Assembly (NCBI RefSeq): GCF_001514215.1
Contig: NZ_KQ948858.1
Coordinates: 236,617-300,616, forward strand
Direction of reading: 5' to 3'
DNA: 64,000 bases
Source of the DNA: Streptomyces bungoensis
Lineage (GTDB): Bacteria; Actinomycetota; Actinomycetes; Streptomycetales; Streptomycetaceae
The number at the start of each line of letters is the position of its first letter. The first letter of the stretch is position 1. Below are positions 7,276 to 16,332 of the stretch, one piece after another. The notes under the pieces are model-generated. The model was not told the origin of the DNA and made no database searches. It saw only the letters and a list, made by a program, of their open reading frames with translations. Both the position numbers and the translations under genes were made by a program.

Positions 7276-9903
7276 GTGCCCGGTGAGAATCTGACCCGCG
7301 ACGAGGCCCGGGAGCGGGCCGCGCTGCTGTCCGTCGACGGGTACGACGTGGAGCTGGACCTGCGCTCCGCCGTCGCCGACGGGGACGGCGAACCGCGCAC
7401 CTTCCGCTCGGTGACCACGATCCGGTTCCGCTGCAGCGAGCCGGGCGCGTCGACCTTCGCCGACCTGGTCGCGCCGGGCGTGACGGCCGTGACGCTCAAC
7501 GGCAAGGACCTGGACCCCGGGGAGGTCTTCGACGGCTCCCGGATCGTCCTGGAGGACCTGGCCGCCGAGAACGAGCTGACGGTCGACGCCCGGTGCGCCT
7601 ACTCCCGCACCGGTGAGGGCCTGCACCGCTTCGTGGACCCCGAGGACGGCGAGGTCTACCTCTACACGCAGTACGAGCCGGCCGACGCCCGCCGCGTCTT
7701 CGCGAACTTCGAGCAGCCGGACCTGAAGGCGCCCTACCGCTTCGAGGTGCGGGCGCCCGAGGGCTGGACGGTGTGGAGCAACGGCGCCGGCGAACTCACC
7801 GAAGGAGGGCGCGAAGCGCTTCCGCAGAAGGGTGGTGGTGGGCGACGGGCGGGCGTGTGGCGGTTCGCGGAGACGAAGCCGATCTCGACGTACATCACCT
7901 GCGTGGTGGCGGGCCCCTACCACTACGTGACGGACCGCTACGAGCGCGTCCTCGCGGACGGCACCAAGCTGGAGATCCCGCTCGGCGCGATGTGCCGCAA
8001 GGGCCTGGCGCCGCACTTCGACGCCGACGACGTCTTCCTGGTCACCAAGCAGGGCCTGGACTTCTTCCACGACCACTTCGACTACCCGTACCCGTTCGGG
8101 AAGTACGACCAGGCGTTCGTGCCGGAGTACAACCTGGGGGCGATGGAGAACCCGGGTCTGGTGACCTTCCGGGAGGAGTACATCTTCCGCGGGAAGGTGA
8201 CCCGGGCGTCCTACGAGGCGCGCGCCAACGTGATCCTGCACGAGATGGCGCACATGTGGTTCGGCGACCTGGTCACCATGGAGTGGTGGGACGACCTGTG
8301 GCTGAAGGAGTCCTTCGCGGACTTCATGGGCACGTTCGCAGGCGTCGGCGCGACCCGCTTCAAGGACGCCTGGATCACCTTCGCCAACCGCCGCAAGGCC
8401 TGGGCGTACCGCGCGGACCAGCTGCCCTCCACGCACCCGATCACGGCGGACATCCGCGACCTGCAGGACGCCAAGCTCAACTTCGACGGCATCACCTACG
8501 CCAAGGGCGCCTCGGTGCTCAAGCAGCTGGTGGCGTACGTCGGCCAGGACGCCTTCCTGGAGGGCGCCCGCCGCTACTTCAAGCGCCACGCGTACGGCAA
8601 CACGCGCCTGGGCGACCTGCTGTCGGTGCTGGCGGAGACCAGCGGCCGGGACATGACCGTGTGGGCCCGCTCGTGGCTGCAGACGGCCGGGGTGAACTCG
8701 CTGACCCCGCAGGTGCTGCTGGACGCCGAGGGCCGGGTGTCCGAGCTGGCGGTGGTGCAGGAGGCGCCGGAGTCGCACCCCGAGGAGCGCCCGCACCGGA
8801 TCGCGGTGGGCCTGTACCGCCTCACGCCCGGCGGCGCGCTGGAGCGGTACGCGCGCGTGGAGACGGACGTGCACGAGCCGCGCACGGTCGTCGCGGACCT
8901 GGCGGGCGCCGAGGCCCCGGACCTGGTCCTGGTCAACGACGACGACCTCACGTACTGCAAGACCCGCTTCGACGACACCTCGCTGGCGACGCTCCGGGAG
9001 CACCTGGGCGCGCTGACCGACCCGCTGGCGCGGGCGCTGTGCTGGTCGGCGCTGTGGAACCTCACCCGGGACGCGCTGCTGCCGGCCCGGGACTTCGTGG
9101 ACCTGGTGCTGCGGTTCGCGGGCCGGGAGTCGGACATCGGCGTGCTGCAGATGCTGCACGCCTGGGCGGACTCGGCGCTGGTGCACTACGCGGCGCCCGG
9201 GTGGCGGGAGACCGGCGCGGAGCTGCTGGCCCAGGGCGCGCTGCGCGAGCTGGAGGCGGCCGAGCCGGGCAGCGAGCACCAGCTGGCCTGGGCGCGCTTC
9301 TTCGCGACCGTGGCGTCCGGGGAGACGGACCTCGCCCTGCTGCAGCGCCTGCTGGACGGCACGGAGAGCGTCGACGGCCTGGAGGTGGACCAGGAGCTGC
9401 GCTGGGCGTTCCTGCAGCCGCTCGCGGCGCACGGTGTGGCCGGCGAGCGGGAGCTGGCCGCCGAGCTGGCCCGGGACGACACGGCGTCCGGCAAGCGGCA
9501 CCAGGTCCGCTGCCTGGCGGCGCGTCCGTCGGCCGCGGTCAAGGCGCAGGCGTGGGCGCAGGTCGTGGAGTCCGACGCGTTGTCGAACGCGCTGGTGGAG
9601 GCGACGATCGCGGGCTTCGCGCAGCCCTCGCAGCGGGAGCTGACGGCGCCGTACGCCGAGCTGTACTTCGCGGCGATCGAGCGGGTGTGGCGGGAGCGGT
9701 CCATCCAGATCGGCATGGACGTCGTGCGGGGGCTGTTCCCGTCGCTGCAGGACTCGCCGGGGACGCTGCGGTCCGCGGACGCGTGGCTGGCGGCGCACGA
9801 GGGGGCCGCTCCGGCCCTGCGCCGGCTGGTGCTGGAGGCGCGGGACGACCTGGCGCGGGCGCTGCGCGCACAGGCGTGCGACGCGGAGGCCGACGGCCGC
9901 TGA
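7276..9903 (+). CDS. pepN: aminopeptidase N (M1 family), first copy
   Basis: A zinc metallopeptidase that removes N-terminal residues from peptides in the cytoplasm. The 875-residue product has the exopeptidase motif GAMEN (288-292) and the zinc motif HEMAHMWFGDL (H322, H326), with the distal glutamate in KESFADFMG, then the ERAP1-like helical C-terminus. I chose GTG 7276 because AAGGGAG lies 9-10 bases upstream and because VPGENLTRDEA matches the start of the second copy at 24804. Compared with that copy it carries an extra stretch of about 20 residues near residues 175-195 (ELTEGGREALPQKGGGG). Confidence 0.93.
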   Translation: MPGENLTRDEARERAALLSVDGYDVELDLRSAVADGDGEPRTFRSVTTIRFRCSEPGASTFADLVAPGVTAVTLNGKDLDPGEVFDGSRIVLEDLAAENELTVDARCAYSRTGEGLHRFVDPEDGEVYLYTQYEPADARRVFANFEQPDLKAPYRFEVRAPEGWTVWSNGAGELTEGGREALPQKGGGGRRAGVWRFAETKPISTYITCVVAGPYHYVTDRYERVLADGTKLEIPLGAMCRKGLAPHFDADDVFLVTKQGLDFFHDHFDYPYPFGKYDQAFVPEYNLGAMENPGLVTFREEYIFRGKVTRASYEARANVILHEMAHMWFGDLVTMEWWDDLWLKESFADFMGTFAGVGATRFKDAWITFANRRKAWAYRADQLPSTHPITADIRDLQDAKLNFDGITYAKGASVLKQLVAYVGQDAFLEGARRYFKRHAYGNTRLGDLLSVLAETSGRDMTVWARSWLQTAGVNSLTPQVLLDAEGRVSELAVVQEAPESHPEERPHRIAVGLYRLTPGGALERYARVETDVHEPRTVVADLAGAEAPDLVLVNDDDLTYCKTRFDDTSLATLREHLGALTDPLARALCWSALWNLTRDALLPARDFVDLVLRFAGRESDIGVLQMLHAWADSALVHYAAPGWRETGAELLAQGALRELEAAEPGSEHQLAWARFFATVASGETDLALLQRLLDGTESVDGLEVDQELRWAFLQPLAAHGVAGERELAAELARDDTASGKRHQVRCLAARPSAAVKAQAWAQVVESDALSNALVEATIAGFAQPSQRELTAPYAELYFAAIERVWRERSIQIGMDVVRGLFPSLQDSPGTLRSADAWLAAHEGAAPALRRLVLEARDDLARALRAQACDAEADGR

Positions 9904-9964
9904 GCTTTGGCCTGAGGTCGCCGTCCCGGTGACCGTTACGGAATTCATTCAATAGCGCCCGTAA

Positions 9965-9994
9965 CCCCTGGTCCGCACCCGATCGGACCAGGGG
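9965..9994 (+). terminator. terminator downstream of the first pepN
   Basis: CCCCTGGTCCG (9965-9975) pairs perfectly over 11 bases with CGGACCAGGGG (9984-9994) around an 8-base loop, about 60 bases after the pepN stop. Confidence 0.75.
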
Positions 9995-10041
9995 GTTCCG
10001 GGCGCGACTCGGCATCCGAACAGGCGTCCTTTAGTGCCGTG

Positions 10042-10070
10042 TTGTCCGTATTCATCGACGGCCGTGTAAC
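10042..10070 (+). promoter_or_regulatory. possible housekeeping promoter for the DUF559-like gene
   Basis: TTGTCC (10042-10047) and TGTAAC (10065-10070) are separated by 17 bases. Each matches four of six consensus positions. The start codon follows 40 bases later. Prediction only. Confidence 0.35.
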
Positions 10071-10110
10071 AGCGGTTAAGGGTGGGGCGAGGCACGGGAA
10101 TCTCGACGCC

Positions 10111-11148
10111 ATGACGCACAACACCCCCCTCTCCCCCCGCCCCCTGGCCCACCTCTCCGACGCCCACCGGCGGGTCCTGACGACGGCTCAGCTCCGCGCC
10201 CACGGGGTGAGCACGGCCGACATGAACGAGCAGTGCCGCCCCGGCGGCGCCTGGCAGCTGCTGCTGCCGAACGTGGTCCTGCTCCACCCCGGCCCGCCGA
10301 CCAGCGACGAGCGGCTGCACGGCGCCCTGCTGTACGCGGCGCGCGAGTCGGCCCCGGGCGTCCCGGCCCAGCCGGGCGCGGACGAGCCGCACCGCACGCC
10401 GTACCCGGAGGCGATGATCACCGGTCTGGCGGCCCTCACCCTGTACGGCTTCGCCGCCGCCCCGCCGCTGCCCTCCCTGGACCGCGTCGACGTCCTGGTC
10501 CCCCGCCTGCGCCGGTTGCGCACCACCGGCTACGTCCGCGTCCTGCGCACCCCGGACCTCCCCGCGCCCCGCACGGTGACGGGCCTGCCGGTGGCCCCGG
10601 TGCCGCGCGCCCTGGCGGACGCGGTGGCGGAGCTGACGGACGCGCGGGCGGTGCGGCGGCTGCTGACGGAGGCGGTGCGCGGCGGGCACTGCGAACCGGT
10701 GGCGGTGGTGCGCGAGCTGACCGACGCGAAGCTGCTGAACCGGCCGCACGTGGTGGACGCGGTGGACTCGCTCGTCGCCGAGGGCCGGGCGCTCGCGGAG
10801 AACCGGCTGTACCGCATGGTCCGCGAGCACGGCCTGCCCGACCCGGTCTGGAACGTGGACCTGCGGCTGGCGGGCGGCCCCCACCTCGGCGGGGTGGACG
10901 CCTACTGGCCGGACCACGCGGTGGCGGTGGAGCTCGACACGCGGGCGCCGCGCCAGGACGAGGACGCCCTGTGGTCCGAGTACGCGCGCAAGCGGGAGCA
11001 CCTGGAACGGCTGGGGATCACGGTCGTGCACCTCACCCCCCGCTCGCTCCGGGAGTCCATGGACCAGCAGGCGACGGTGGTCCGCACGGCGCTGATGGCG
11101 TCCGCCGACCGCGACCCGGCGGCCCATGTCGTGGTGCTGCCCCGGTAG
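10111..11148 (+). CDS. AbiEi N-terminal-like / DUF559-like protein
   Basis: A 345-residue protein of uncertain function. The first ~60 residues (HRRVLTTAQLRAHGVSTADM..GAWQLLLPNVVLLHPG) resemble the winged-helix domain of AbiEi-type antitoxins. The C-terminal part (GGVDAYWPDHAVAVELDT then KREHLERLGITVVHLT) resembles the DUF559/very-short-patch-repair nuclease fold, with the acidic residues D and ExD but no clear ExK. Such solitary fusions are common in actinobacteria. No AbiEii toxin gene lies next to it, so a working type IV toxin-antitoxin pair is unlikely here. ATG 10111 is chosen because the upstream extension is not protein-like. Confidence 0.6.
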   Translation: MTHNTPLSPRPLAHLSDAHRRVLTTAQLRAHGVSTADMNEQCRPGGAWQLLLPNVVLLHPGPPTSDERLHGALLYAARESAPGVPAQPGADEPHRTPYPEAMITGLAALTLYGFAAAPPLPSLDRVDVLVPRLRRLRTTGYVRVLRTPDLPAPRTVTGLPVAPVPRALADAVAELTDARAVRRLLTEAVRGGHCEPVAVVRELTDAKLLNRPHVVDAVDSLVAEGRALAENRLYRMVREHGLPDPVWNVDLRLAGGPHLGGVDAYWPDHAVAVELDTRAPRQDEDALWSEYARKREHLERLGITVVHLTPRSLRESMDQQATVVRTALMASADRDPAAHVVVLPR

Positions 11149-11176
11149 GGAGGGCGGGGGTGCCGCCAGGGGGGAG

Positions 11177-11214
11177 AGGAGGGGCCACCGGAGGCGCACC
11201 CGGTGGCCCCTCCT
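11177..11214. terminator. bidirectional terminator
   Basis: AGGAGGGGCCACCGG (11177-11191) is perfectly complementary to CCGGTGGCCCCTCCT (11200-11214) around an 8-base loop. It sits between the convergent DUF559-like and glycosyltransferase genes. Confidence 0.8.
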
Positions 11215-11231
11215 CGTGCCCGCGGACCCCG

Positions 11232-12455
11232 CTACAGCTCGTCGGTCGCGGCGACCGGGCGGCCGCCGGCGCGGGAGGCGTGGACGCGGTCGAGCAGGGC
11301 GGCGTACGCGGCGATCATGCGGGTGCGGCTGAAGCGCTCGCGGCTGCGGGCCAGGGCCGGCGCGAGCCCGGCGCGGCCGGCCGCGGCCGCCGTCCAGGCC
11401 AGCGCGACGGCCCCCGGGTCGGGCGGGGTGACGAAGCCGTGGCCGGCGGCGATCGCCGCGCTGTCGCCGACGTCGGTCGTCACCGGGACCGCGCCGCACA
11501 TCATGCCCTCGATCAGGCACAGCGGCGCCGCCTCCCCGGAGACCGAGGTGAGGGCGACGACGTCGGCGCCGGCGTAGACGGCCTCCATGTCGTGCCGCAC
11601 GCCGAGCAGGTGGACGCGGTCCGCGAGCCGCGGGTCCCCGGCGAGGGCGAGCTCCAGGTCGGCCGCCAGGGCCGGGTTGGCCGGCGTCATGCCCGCGCCG
11701 CACATCACCACGTGCCCGCCGGTCTCCCGGGCCAGCCAGGCCCGGGCCGCGCGCAGGAAGAGCGGGACGTTCTTCATCGGCGCGTACCGGGCCGCGAAGA
11801 CCACCACCGGGGCCGTGGGCGGGATCCCGAGGGAGGCGCGGAAGGCGAGCCGGGCCGCCGCGTCCGGGCGGAAGCGCAGCAGGTCGACGCCGTTGGGTAT
11901 GACGTGCAGCAGCTCGGCCGGGACCCCCGCCGCCTCGTACGCCGCCCGGGTGGACTCGGCGCAGCACACGCAGGCCGCCACGGTGCCGTCGGCGATCGCC
12001 GTCCGCAGCTCGTCCAGGGCCGGCCCCTGCCCCTGCGGGTCGGAGCGGTGCAGGCAGACCACGACCGGGCGGCGGGGCAGGCCCGCCTGGTTCAGCAGGG
12101 CGAGCGGCTGCTCCTTCAGGGAGAGGACCACGTCGGCCGCCGCCATCGCCCGCGCGGTCCCGGCCAGCTCGGGGCCGCTGAAGACCGACGCCGCGACCGA
12201 GCCGTCGACCAGGCCGGCGGTGCGGCCCAGCGAGGTGACACCGACCCCGCCCGCGGTGAGCGAGCGGTAGCAGGCGTCGTCCTCCATGCGCTGCCGGGTG
12301 GCCTCGCGGTGGACCTCCCCGTGGATGCTGAGCACCCGGTGGGACTGGCCGCCCTCGGCCAGCCCCCGTACGACGTCGCTGTGGACGATCCTGGCTCCTC
12401 CCGAGAAGAAGCCCTCGTAGACCGACAGCACACGCAGTCCGCGCCTCGCGCGCAT
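11232..12455 (-). CDS. family 4 glycosyltransferase
   Basis: A GT-B fold, retaining glycosyltransferase of 407 residues. The acceptor half begins LRVLSVYEGFFSGGARIVHSDVV. The donor half has the hinge IPNGVDLLRFRPD, a family-typical VVFAARYAPMKNVPLFLRAA strand and the nucleotide-sugar motif SGEAAPLCLIEGMMCGAVPV, the GT4 equivalent of E-x7-E, followed by VTTDVGDSAAI. No sugar or lipid pathway gene is adjacent, so donor and acceptor cannot be named. The ATG at 12455 has little Shine-Dalgarno. The 116 bases upstream separate it from the serine hydrolase on the same strand. Confidence 0.85.
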   Translation of the reverse strand: MRARRGLRVLSVYEGFFSGGARIVHSDVVRGLAEGGQSHRVLSIHGEVHREATRQRMEDDACYRSLTAGGVGVTSLGRTAGLVDGSVAASVFSGPELAGTARAMAAADVVLSLKEQPLALLNQAGLPRRPVVVCLHRSDPQGQGPALDELRTAIADGTVAACVCCAESTRAAYEAAGVPAELLHVIPNGVDLLRFRPDAAARLAFRASLGIPPTAPVVVFAARYAPMKNVPLFLRAARAWLARETGGHVVMCGAGMTPANPALAADLELALAGDPRLADRVHLLGVRHDMEAVYAGADVVALTSVSGEAAPLCLIEGMMCGAVPVTTDVGDSAAIAAGHGFVTPPDPGAVALAWTAAAAGRAGLAPALARSRERFSRTRMIAAYAALLDRVHASRAGGRPVAATDEL

Positions 12456-12571
12456 ACGACCACCCGCCTTGCACCAGATCGAGCCATACCCGTGAAAAGC
12501 GGGTCAGCCGATATGAGGCGGTACGGACGTTGCGTCCGGGTTAACACGCAATGACGCGTATGAAACGTCGG

Positions 12572-13711
12572 CTAACAGAATTCCTTTTCGATCACAGCGG
12601 CCTTGTCACCCGACCAGTCCCCGTTGAAATCGAGCGCGAGGGAATGCCGGCCGTCCGCCGTGGTCACCGCCGCCGACGACGATCCGTGGATGCCGCCCTC
12701 ATGGCCCCAGACCTGAACACCGCAGCTCAGGGTGGAGTCCATGAGGCCGAGGCCGTAGCGCGTGTTGGGCATGCCGTCGGCGGGCACCGTGGTCTTCATT
12801 TCCTTCAGCTGCGCCACCGGGAGCAGCTTCCCTCGGAGCAGCGCGCTGTAGAAGCGGTCGAGATCCGCGGAATCCGAGATCATCTCGCCGGCCGCGGAGG
12901 CGATGGACGGATTGAGGGTGGTGACGTCGTACGTCGGGCCCGTCCCCGTCAGCGCCAGCTTGGAGTAGGCGCGGCTGCCGGGCTGCGGCACGGTGACCCG
13001 GGTGCCGGGCAGGGAGGTGGCCCGCAGGTGCAGTGGCCCGATGATGCGGTGGGTGATCTCGGTGGCGTACGAATGGCCCGTCACGCTGCCGATCACCATG
13101 CCGGCGAGGACGTAGTTGGTGTTGGAGTAGTTCCAGGACGTGCCCGGCGCGAAGTCGGGCCGGTGGCGCATGGCGATCGCCACCAGGTCGCGCGGGGTGA
13201 GCGTGTCGTAGCGGTGGCGGAGGAAGCCGTCCGCGGTGAAGTAGTCGCGGTCGAAGCCGGCGTCGGACGTGTAGCTGAAGATCCCGCTGGTGTGGTTGAG
13301 GAGCCGGCGGACGGTGATGCGGCGGCCGTCGTGGCCGTGGCCGCTGACCACGCCCGGCAGCCACTTCTCCACCGTGTCGTCCAGGGAGAGCCGGCCCTCC
13401 GCCTCCAGCTGCAGCAGGACGGTGGCGACGAAGGTCTTGGTGATGCTGCCGACGCGGTAGCGGTCGGCGGCCGAGCGCGGCCTGCCGGTGCGCAGGTCGC
13501 CCACCCCGGCGGTGGCGGACCAGGTGCCGCGGGCGTCCTTCACGGCGGCCGTCGCCCCGGGCACCCCGGCCGCCACGGCCGCCTCGATCGCCTGCCGGGT
13601 GGCCGCGTGGCCGCCGGCGGAGCGGGCGGGGCCGGCCGCGACGGCCGGGCCCGCCAGGACCACCGAGAGGAGCAGGGCGGCGGCGCCCGCCGGAGTCGTA
13701 CGTACGCGCAT
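12572..13711 (-). CDS. secreted serine hydrolase, beta-lactamase / D-Ala-D-Ala carboxypeptidase family
   Basis: A penicillin-recognising serine hydrolase of 379 residues. It has a Sec signal peptide (residues 1-26, RVRTTPAGAAALLLSVVLAGPAVAA) and the three active-site motifs: SITK with S89 and K92, YSN at 195-197, and HEGG at 337-340 in place of KTG. The HxG form is typical of class C-like esterases and DD-peptidases (Pfam Beta-lactamase). Two cysteines, C330 and the C-terminal C379, could form a disulfide outside the cell. It may trim peptidoglycan peptides or act as an esterase or D-aminopeptidase. Resistance to beta-lactams should not be assumed. Confidence 0.88.
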   Translation of the reverse strand: MRVRTTPAGAAALLLSVVLAGPAVAAGPARSAGGHAATRQAIEAAVAAGVPGATAAVKDARGTWSATAGVGDLRTGRPRSAADRYRVGSITKTFVATVLLQLEAEGRLSLDDTVEKWLPGVVSGHGHDGRRITVRRLLNHTSGIFSYTSDAGFDRDYFTADGFLRHRYDTLTPRDLVAIAMRHRPDFAPGTSWNYSNTNYVLAGMVIGSVTGHSYATEITHRIIGPLHLRATSLPGTRVTVPQPGSRAYSKLALTGTGPTYDVTTLNPSIASAAGEMISDSADLDRFYSALLRGKLLPVAQLKEMKTTVPADGMPNTRYGLGLMDSTLSCGVQVWGHEGGIHGSSSAAVTTADGRHSLALDFNGDWSGDKAAVIEKEFC

Positions 13712-13833
13712 GTGTTCCCCAACTGTTCCATGAGTCCTGCGTGCGGATCGGTCGGGGGGAGGGACCGGTGCGGATGCGCGAAGGTTGCACCTGTGTAGGC
13801 CGGTTGAGTGACTTCTGGCCCTTCTTCGGGCTT

Positions 13834-15585
13834 CTAGCCCTTCTTCAGGACCAGTTCGGTGTTGCGGTCGCCGGCGTCGCCCGCCAGCGTCCGGTGCGCG
13901 CCGGGCGCGTTGTAGGCGAGTTCGCGGTAGAGGGCGGCGAGTCCGGTCTGGGACAGGTCGGCGTAGTCGGTGCGGTGCGGTGCGGCGGACTCGATCAGGG
14001 TGGTGAAGACCGAGATCGTGCCGTCCTTGTTGTCGACCAGCTCGACGATCCGGGCGAGCTGGGGGTGGTCGATGTGGGAGGCGGTGGAGATCTCCCAGAA
14101 GGAGCGGCCGCCGGAGGCCTGGTGGGGGGTGATGACGTTCTTGTGGACGTGGCCGTTGACCCAGGCCAGCACGTTCGGGTGGGCGGCGAGGGCGGACACC
14201 ACCTCCGCGCCGGTGTGCCGGCGCTCGCCCGGGTGGGCCGGGTCGGGGCGGGTGTTGGTCATCGTCCGGCTGGTGTGGTGGCTGAAGACGACGACGTAGG
14301 AGTCCTGGTTGTCCTTCAGCGTCTTCTGCAGCCACTTCAGCTGGGCGGTGCCGACGGAGCCCTCGTAGTGGCCGCCGGGGTCGGTGGTGTCGAGGCTGAT
14401 GCCGACGACGTCCTCGGAGACGCGGAAGGCGTAGTACTGGGTGCCGGCGTCGAGGTTCGCCGAGGAGTAGCCGTGGCCGGCCGGGCCGAGGCCCTGGTAG
14501 GCGGGGTCGAGGTGGGCCTTGAGGTAGTCGGCCTGGGTGTACGGGGCCCGCTTCTCGTCCGGGGTGACGGAGCGCATCGAGCGGGCGTGGGCCTTGAGGA
14601 AGTCGCGGTAGCCGGTACCCCTGGGGTCGGTGGCCTGCTTGACGGCGTCCTGGAGCTTCTTGGCCTCGGCGGCGGTGACGCTCATCAGCTTCCTGCCGCC
14701 GATGGCCGCCTCGGCGAGGTAGGGGTCGCCGTGGGAGCCGTGGCAGCCGAGCGGGAGGGCGTCGTGGTTGCCGACGGTGGAGTACCAGGGCAGGTTGAGG
14801 CCCGGGCTGCGCACCTCGCGGATCGCGGCGGCCAGGAAGCCCGCCAGGTGCGGGAAGCCGACCGCCTTGTCGCCGTCGCGGACGGTGGAGCCGGGCTGCC
14901 AGTACAGCTTCAGTCCGCTGTTCTGCACGCCCTCGTAGTGGCGGGGGTCCCCGGAGTCGGGAGTGATGCGGCCGCCGCTCATCACCTTCATGAACCACTC
15001 CAGTTCGGAGTGGGCGTTGTTGTCGGTGTTGTCGCCGGTGGTCATGACGAAGTGGAGCGGGGCGCCGGTGACGGGGGCGCCGCGCAGCGCGTTGACCCGC
15101 TCCACGAGCGAGACGGCGCCGGGCACGGTCAGCGCCTCCTGCGGGCGCCAGGCGTGCGGGTCGTGGGCGCGCAGGTACTCCAGGCGCAGCGGGTGCTGCA
15201 CGTCCGTCAGGTGCAGGTCGGTGAACTGCACGAACGCCGCCAGGGCGGTACGGCGGTCGGCGCGGCCGGACTTGGGGGCGGCCAGTTCGGAGCGCACCAC
15301 GCGCTTCCAGCCGGGGCCGTCGCCCAGGCGCCGGTAGCCGGAGCTGCCCAGGGGCGCGGCGACGGAGGCGAGCGTGGTGCCCTTGGTGTAGGGGGCGAGC
15401 GGGGCCGCCGGGGTGACCTTCCGGGAGGCGGCGACCGGTGCCTCCGTACCGGTGGCGGCGTGGCTGTCGGTGGGGCGGAGGGCGTAGCCGAGGCCCGCGG
15501 AGAGCGAGACCGCTCCGGCGGCGGCGAGGACGGTACGGCGGTGGACCCCCTGGGCGGAGGCGGCGACAGAGCGTGTGCGCGACAT
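13834..15585 (-). CDS. Tat-exported metallophosphoesterase (TIGR03767-like)
   Basis: A calcineurin-like metallophosphoesterase of 583 residues. The N-terminus carries a twin-arginine signal (HRRTVLAAAGAVSLSAGLG), so export is in the folded state. The metal-site blocks appear in order: FTDLHLTD, TTGDNTDNNAH, VGNHD, FSHHTSR and NGHVHKN. The sequence resembles the actinobacterial PPA1498-type family. The real substrate is unknown; relatives include phosphodiesterases and phosphatases active on extracellular nucleotides or lipids. The ATG at 15585 was chosen because GGGGAGA lies before it and it gives a proper Tat peptide. The region 15586-15795 upstream holds its presumed promoter. Confidence 0.85.
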   Translation of the reverse strand: MSRTRSVAASAQGVHRRTVLAAAGAVSLSAGLGYALRPTDSHAATGTEAPVAASRKVTPAAPLAPYTKGTTLASVAAPLGSSGYRRLGDGPGWKRVVRSELAAPKSGRADRRTALAAFVQFTDLHLTDVQHPLRLEYLRAHDPHAWRPQEALTVPGAVSLVERVNALRGAPVTGAPLHFVMTTGDNTDNNAHSELEWFMKVMSGGRITPDSGDPRHYEGVQNSGLKLYWQPGSTVRDGDKAVGFPHLAGFLAAAIREVRSPGLNLPWYSTVGNHDALPLGCHGSHGDPYLAEAAIGGRKLMSVTAAEAKKLQDAVKQATDPRGTGYRDFLKAHARSMRSVTPDEKRAPYTQADYLKAHLDPAYQGLGPAGHGYSSANLDAGTQYYAFRVSEDVVGISLDTTDPGGHYEGSVGTAQLKWLQKTLKDNQDSYVVVFSHHTSRTMTNTRPDPAHPGERRHTGAEVVSALAAHPNVLAWVNGHVHKNVITPHQASGGRSFWEISTASHIDHPQLARIVELVDNKDGTISVFTTLIESAAPHRTDYADLSQTGLAALYRELAYNAPGAHRTLAGDAGDRNTELVLKKG

Positions 15586-15795
15586 GGCGCGATCTCCCCG
15601 GGTGCGAACGCGTCGGCTGTGGTCGCGGGCCGTCGCGAACACCAACGCCCCGCTCACAGGCGATGGTTGGCACCGGGGATGACCTGTGCGTGAACGCGGT
15701 GGCAACGCGCGGCGCCGATCACCGTACGTGGATCACGGGGCGGGGAGGGCGGTGGAGTGCGGTCATGGAGTGGAACGCGGCCGGCCGGGAGGCCG

Positions 15796-16311
15796 TCACT
15801 CCGCGTTCATGTCCTCGGGTAGGGGACGGCCTCCGGGGCCGGGGTGCGCGGGGTCCGGGTGCGCGGGGTCCAGGTGCCCGGCCGCCGGGCGTTCCCGCCA
15901 CAGCCGCAGGGCGATGTCGACGAGCGGCACCCGGTTCAGGCGGGGCACGGCGTCCAGGTCCTGCCAGGCGGCGAGGTCGGTGGAGCCGCCGGCCTCGGGG
16001 CGCAGTTCGCCGCCGGTCACCTCGCCCTCGTACACGATCCGCACGCCCTGGTGGTCGGTGCGCCGGCCCGCCCGCGGGTCGCCGACCAGGCGGAAGGAGT
16101 GCACGCCGAGCAGGCCGGTCACCCGGATGCGGTAACCGGTCTCCTCCATCAGCTCGCGGTGGACGGTGTCGTACGGGTCCTCGCCGTGCTCCATGCCGCC
16201 GCCCGGCAGCACCCACTCGGGCACGCCGTCGGGGCCCGGCGAGCGGGCCAGCAGGATCTGTCCGTCGCGGACGCACACGGCGTAGGCCGCCACCCTCAAG
16301 TTCCGTCGCAT
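15796..16311 (-). CDS. NUDIX hydrolase
   Basis: A 171-residue cytoplasmic pyrophosphohydrolase that cleaves nucleoside diphosphates linked to another group. The NUDIX box is complete: GGGMEHGEDPYDTVHRELME-ETGY, matching Gx5Ex7REUxEExGU. The C-terminal tail is low-complexity with a repeat HLDPAHPDPAHPGPGG, encoded by near-repeats at about 15836-15880. Substrate cannot be predicted. It is co-directional with the PPOX gene, 21 bases downstream of it, so the two may be cotranscribed. Confidence 0.88.
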   Translation of the reverse strand: MRRNLRVAAYAVCVRDGQILLARSPGPDGVPEWVLPGGGMEHGEDPYDTVHRELMEETGYRIRVTGLLGVHSFRLVGDPRAGRRTDHQGVRIVYEGEVTGGELRPEAGGSTDLAAWQDLDAVPRLNRVPLVDIALRLWRERPAAGHLDPAHPDPAHPGPGGRPLPEDMNAE

Positions 16312-16332
16312 GCGGGGACGTTAACGCGCCGG

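Noticed and set aside
10111..12455. Type IV AbiE toxin-antitoxin pair
   Set aside because: The neighbouring gene is a convergent glycosyltransferase, not an AbiEii nucleotidyltransferase.
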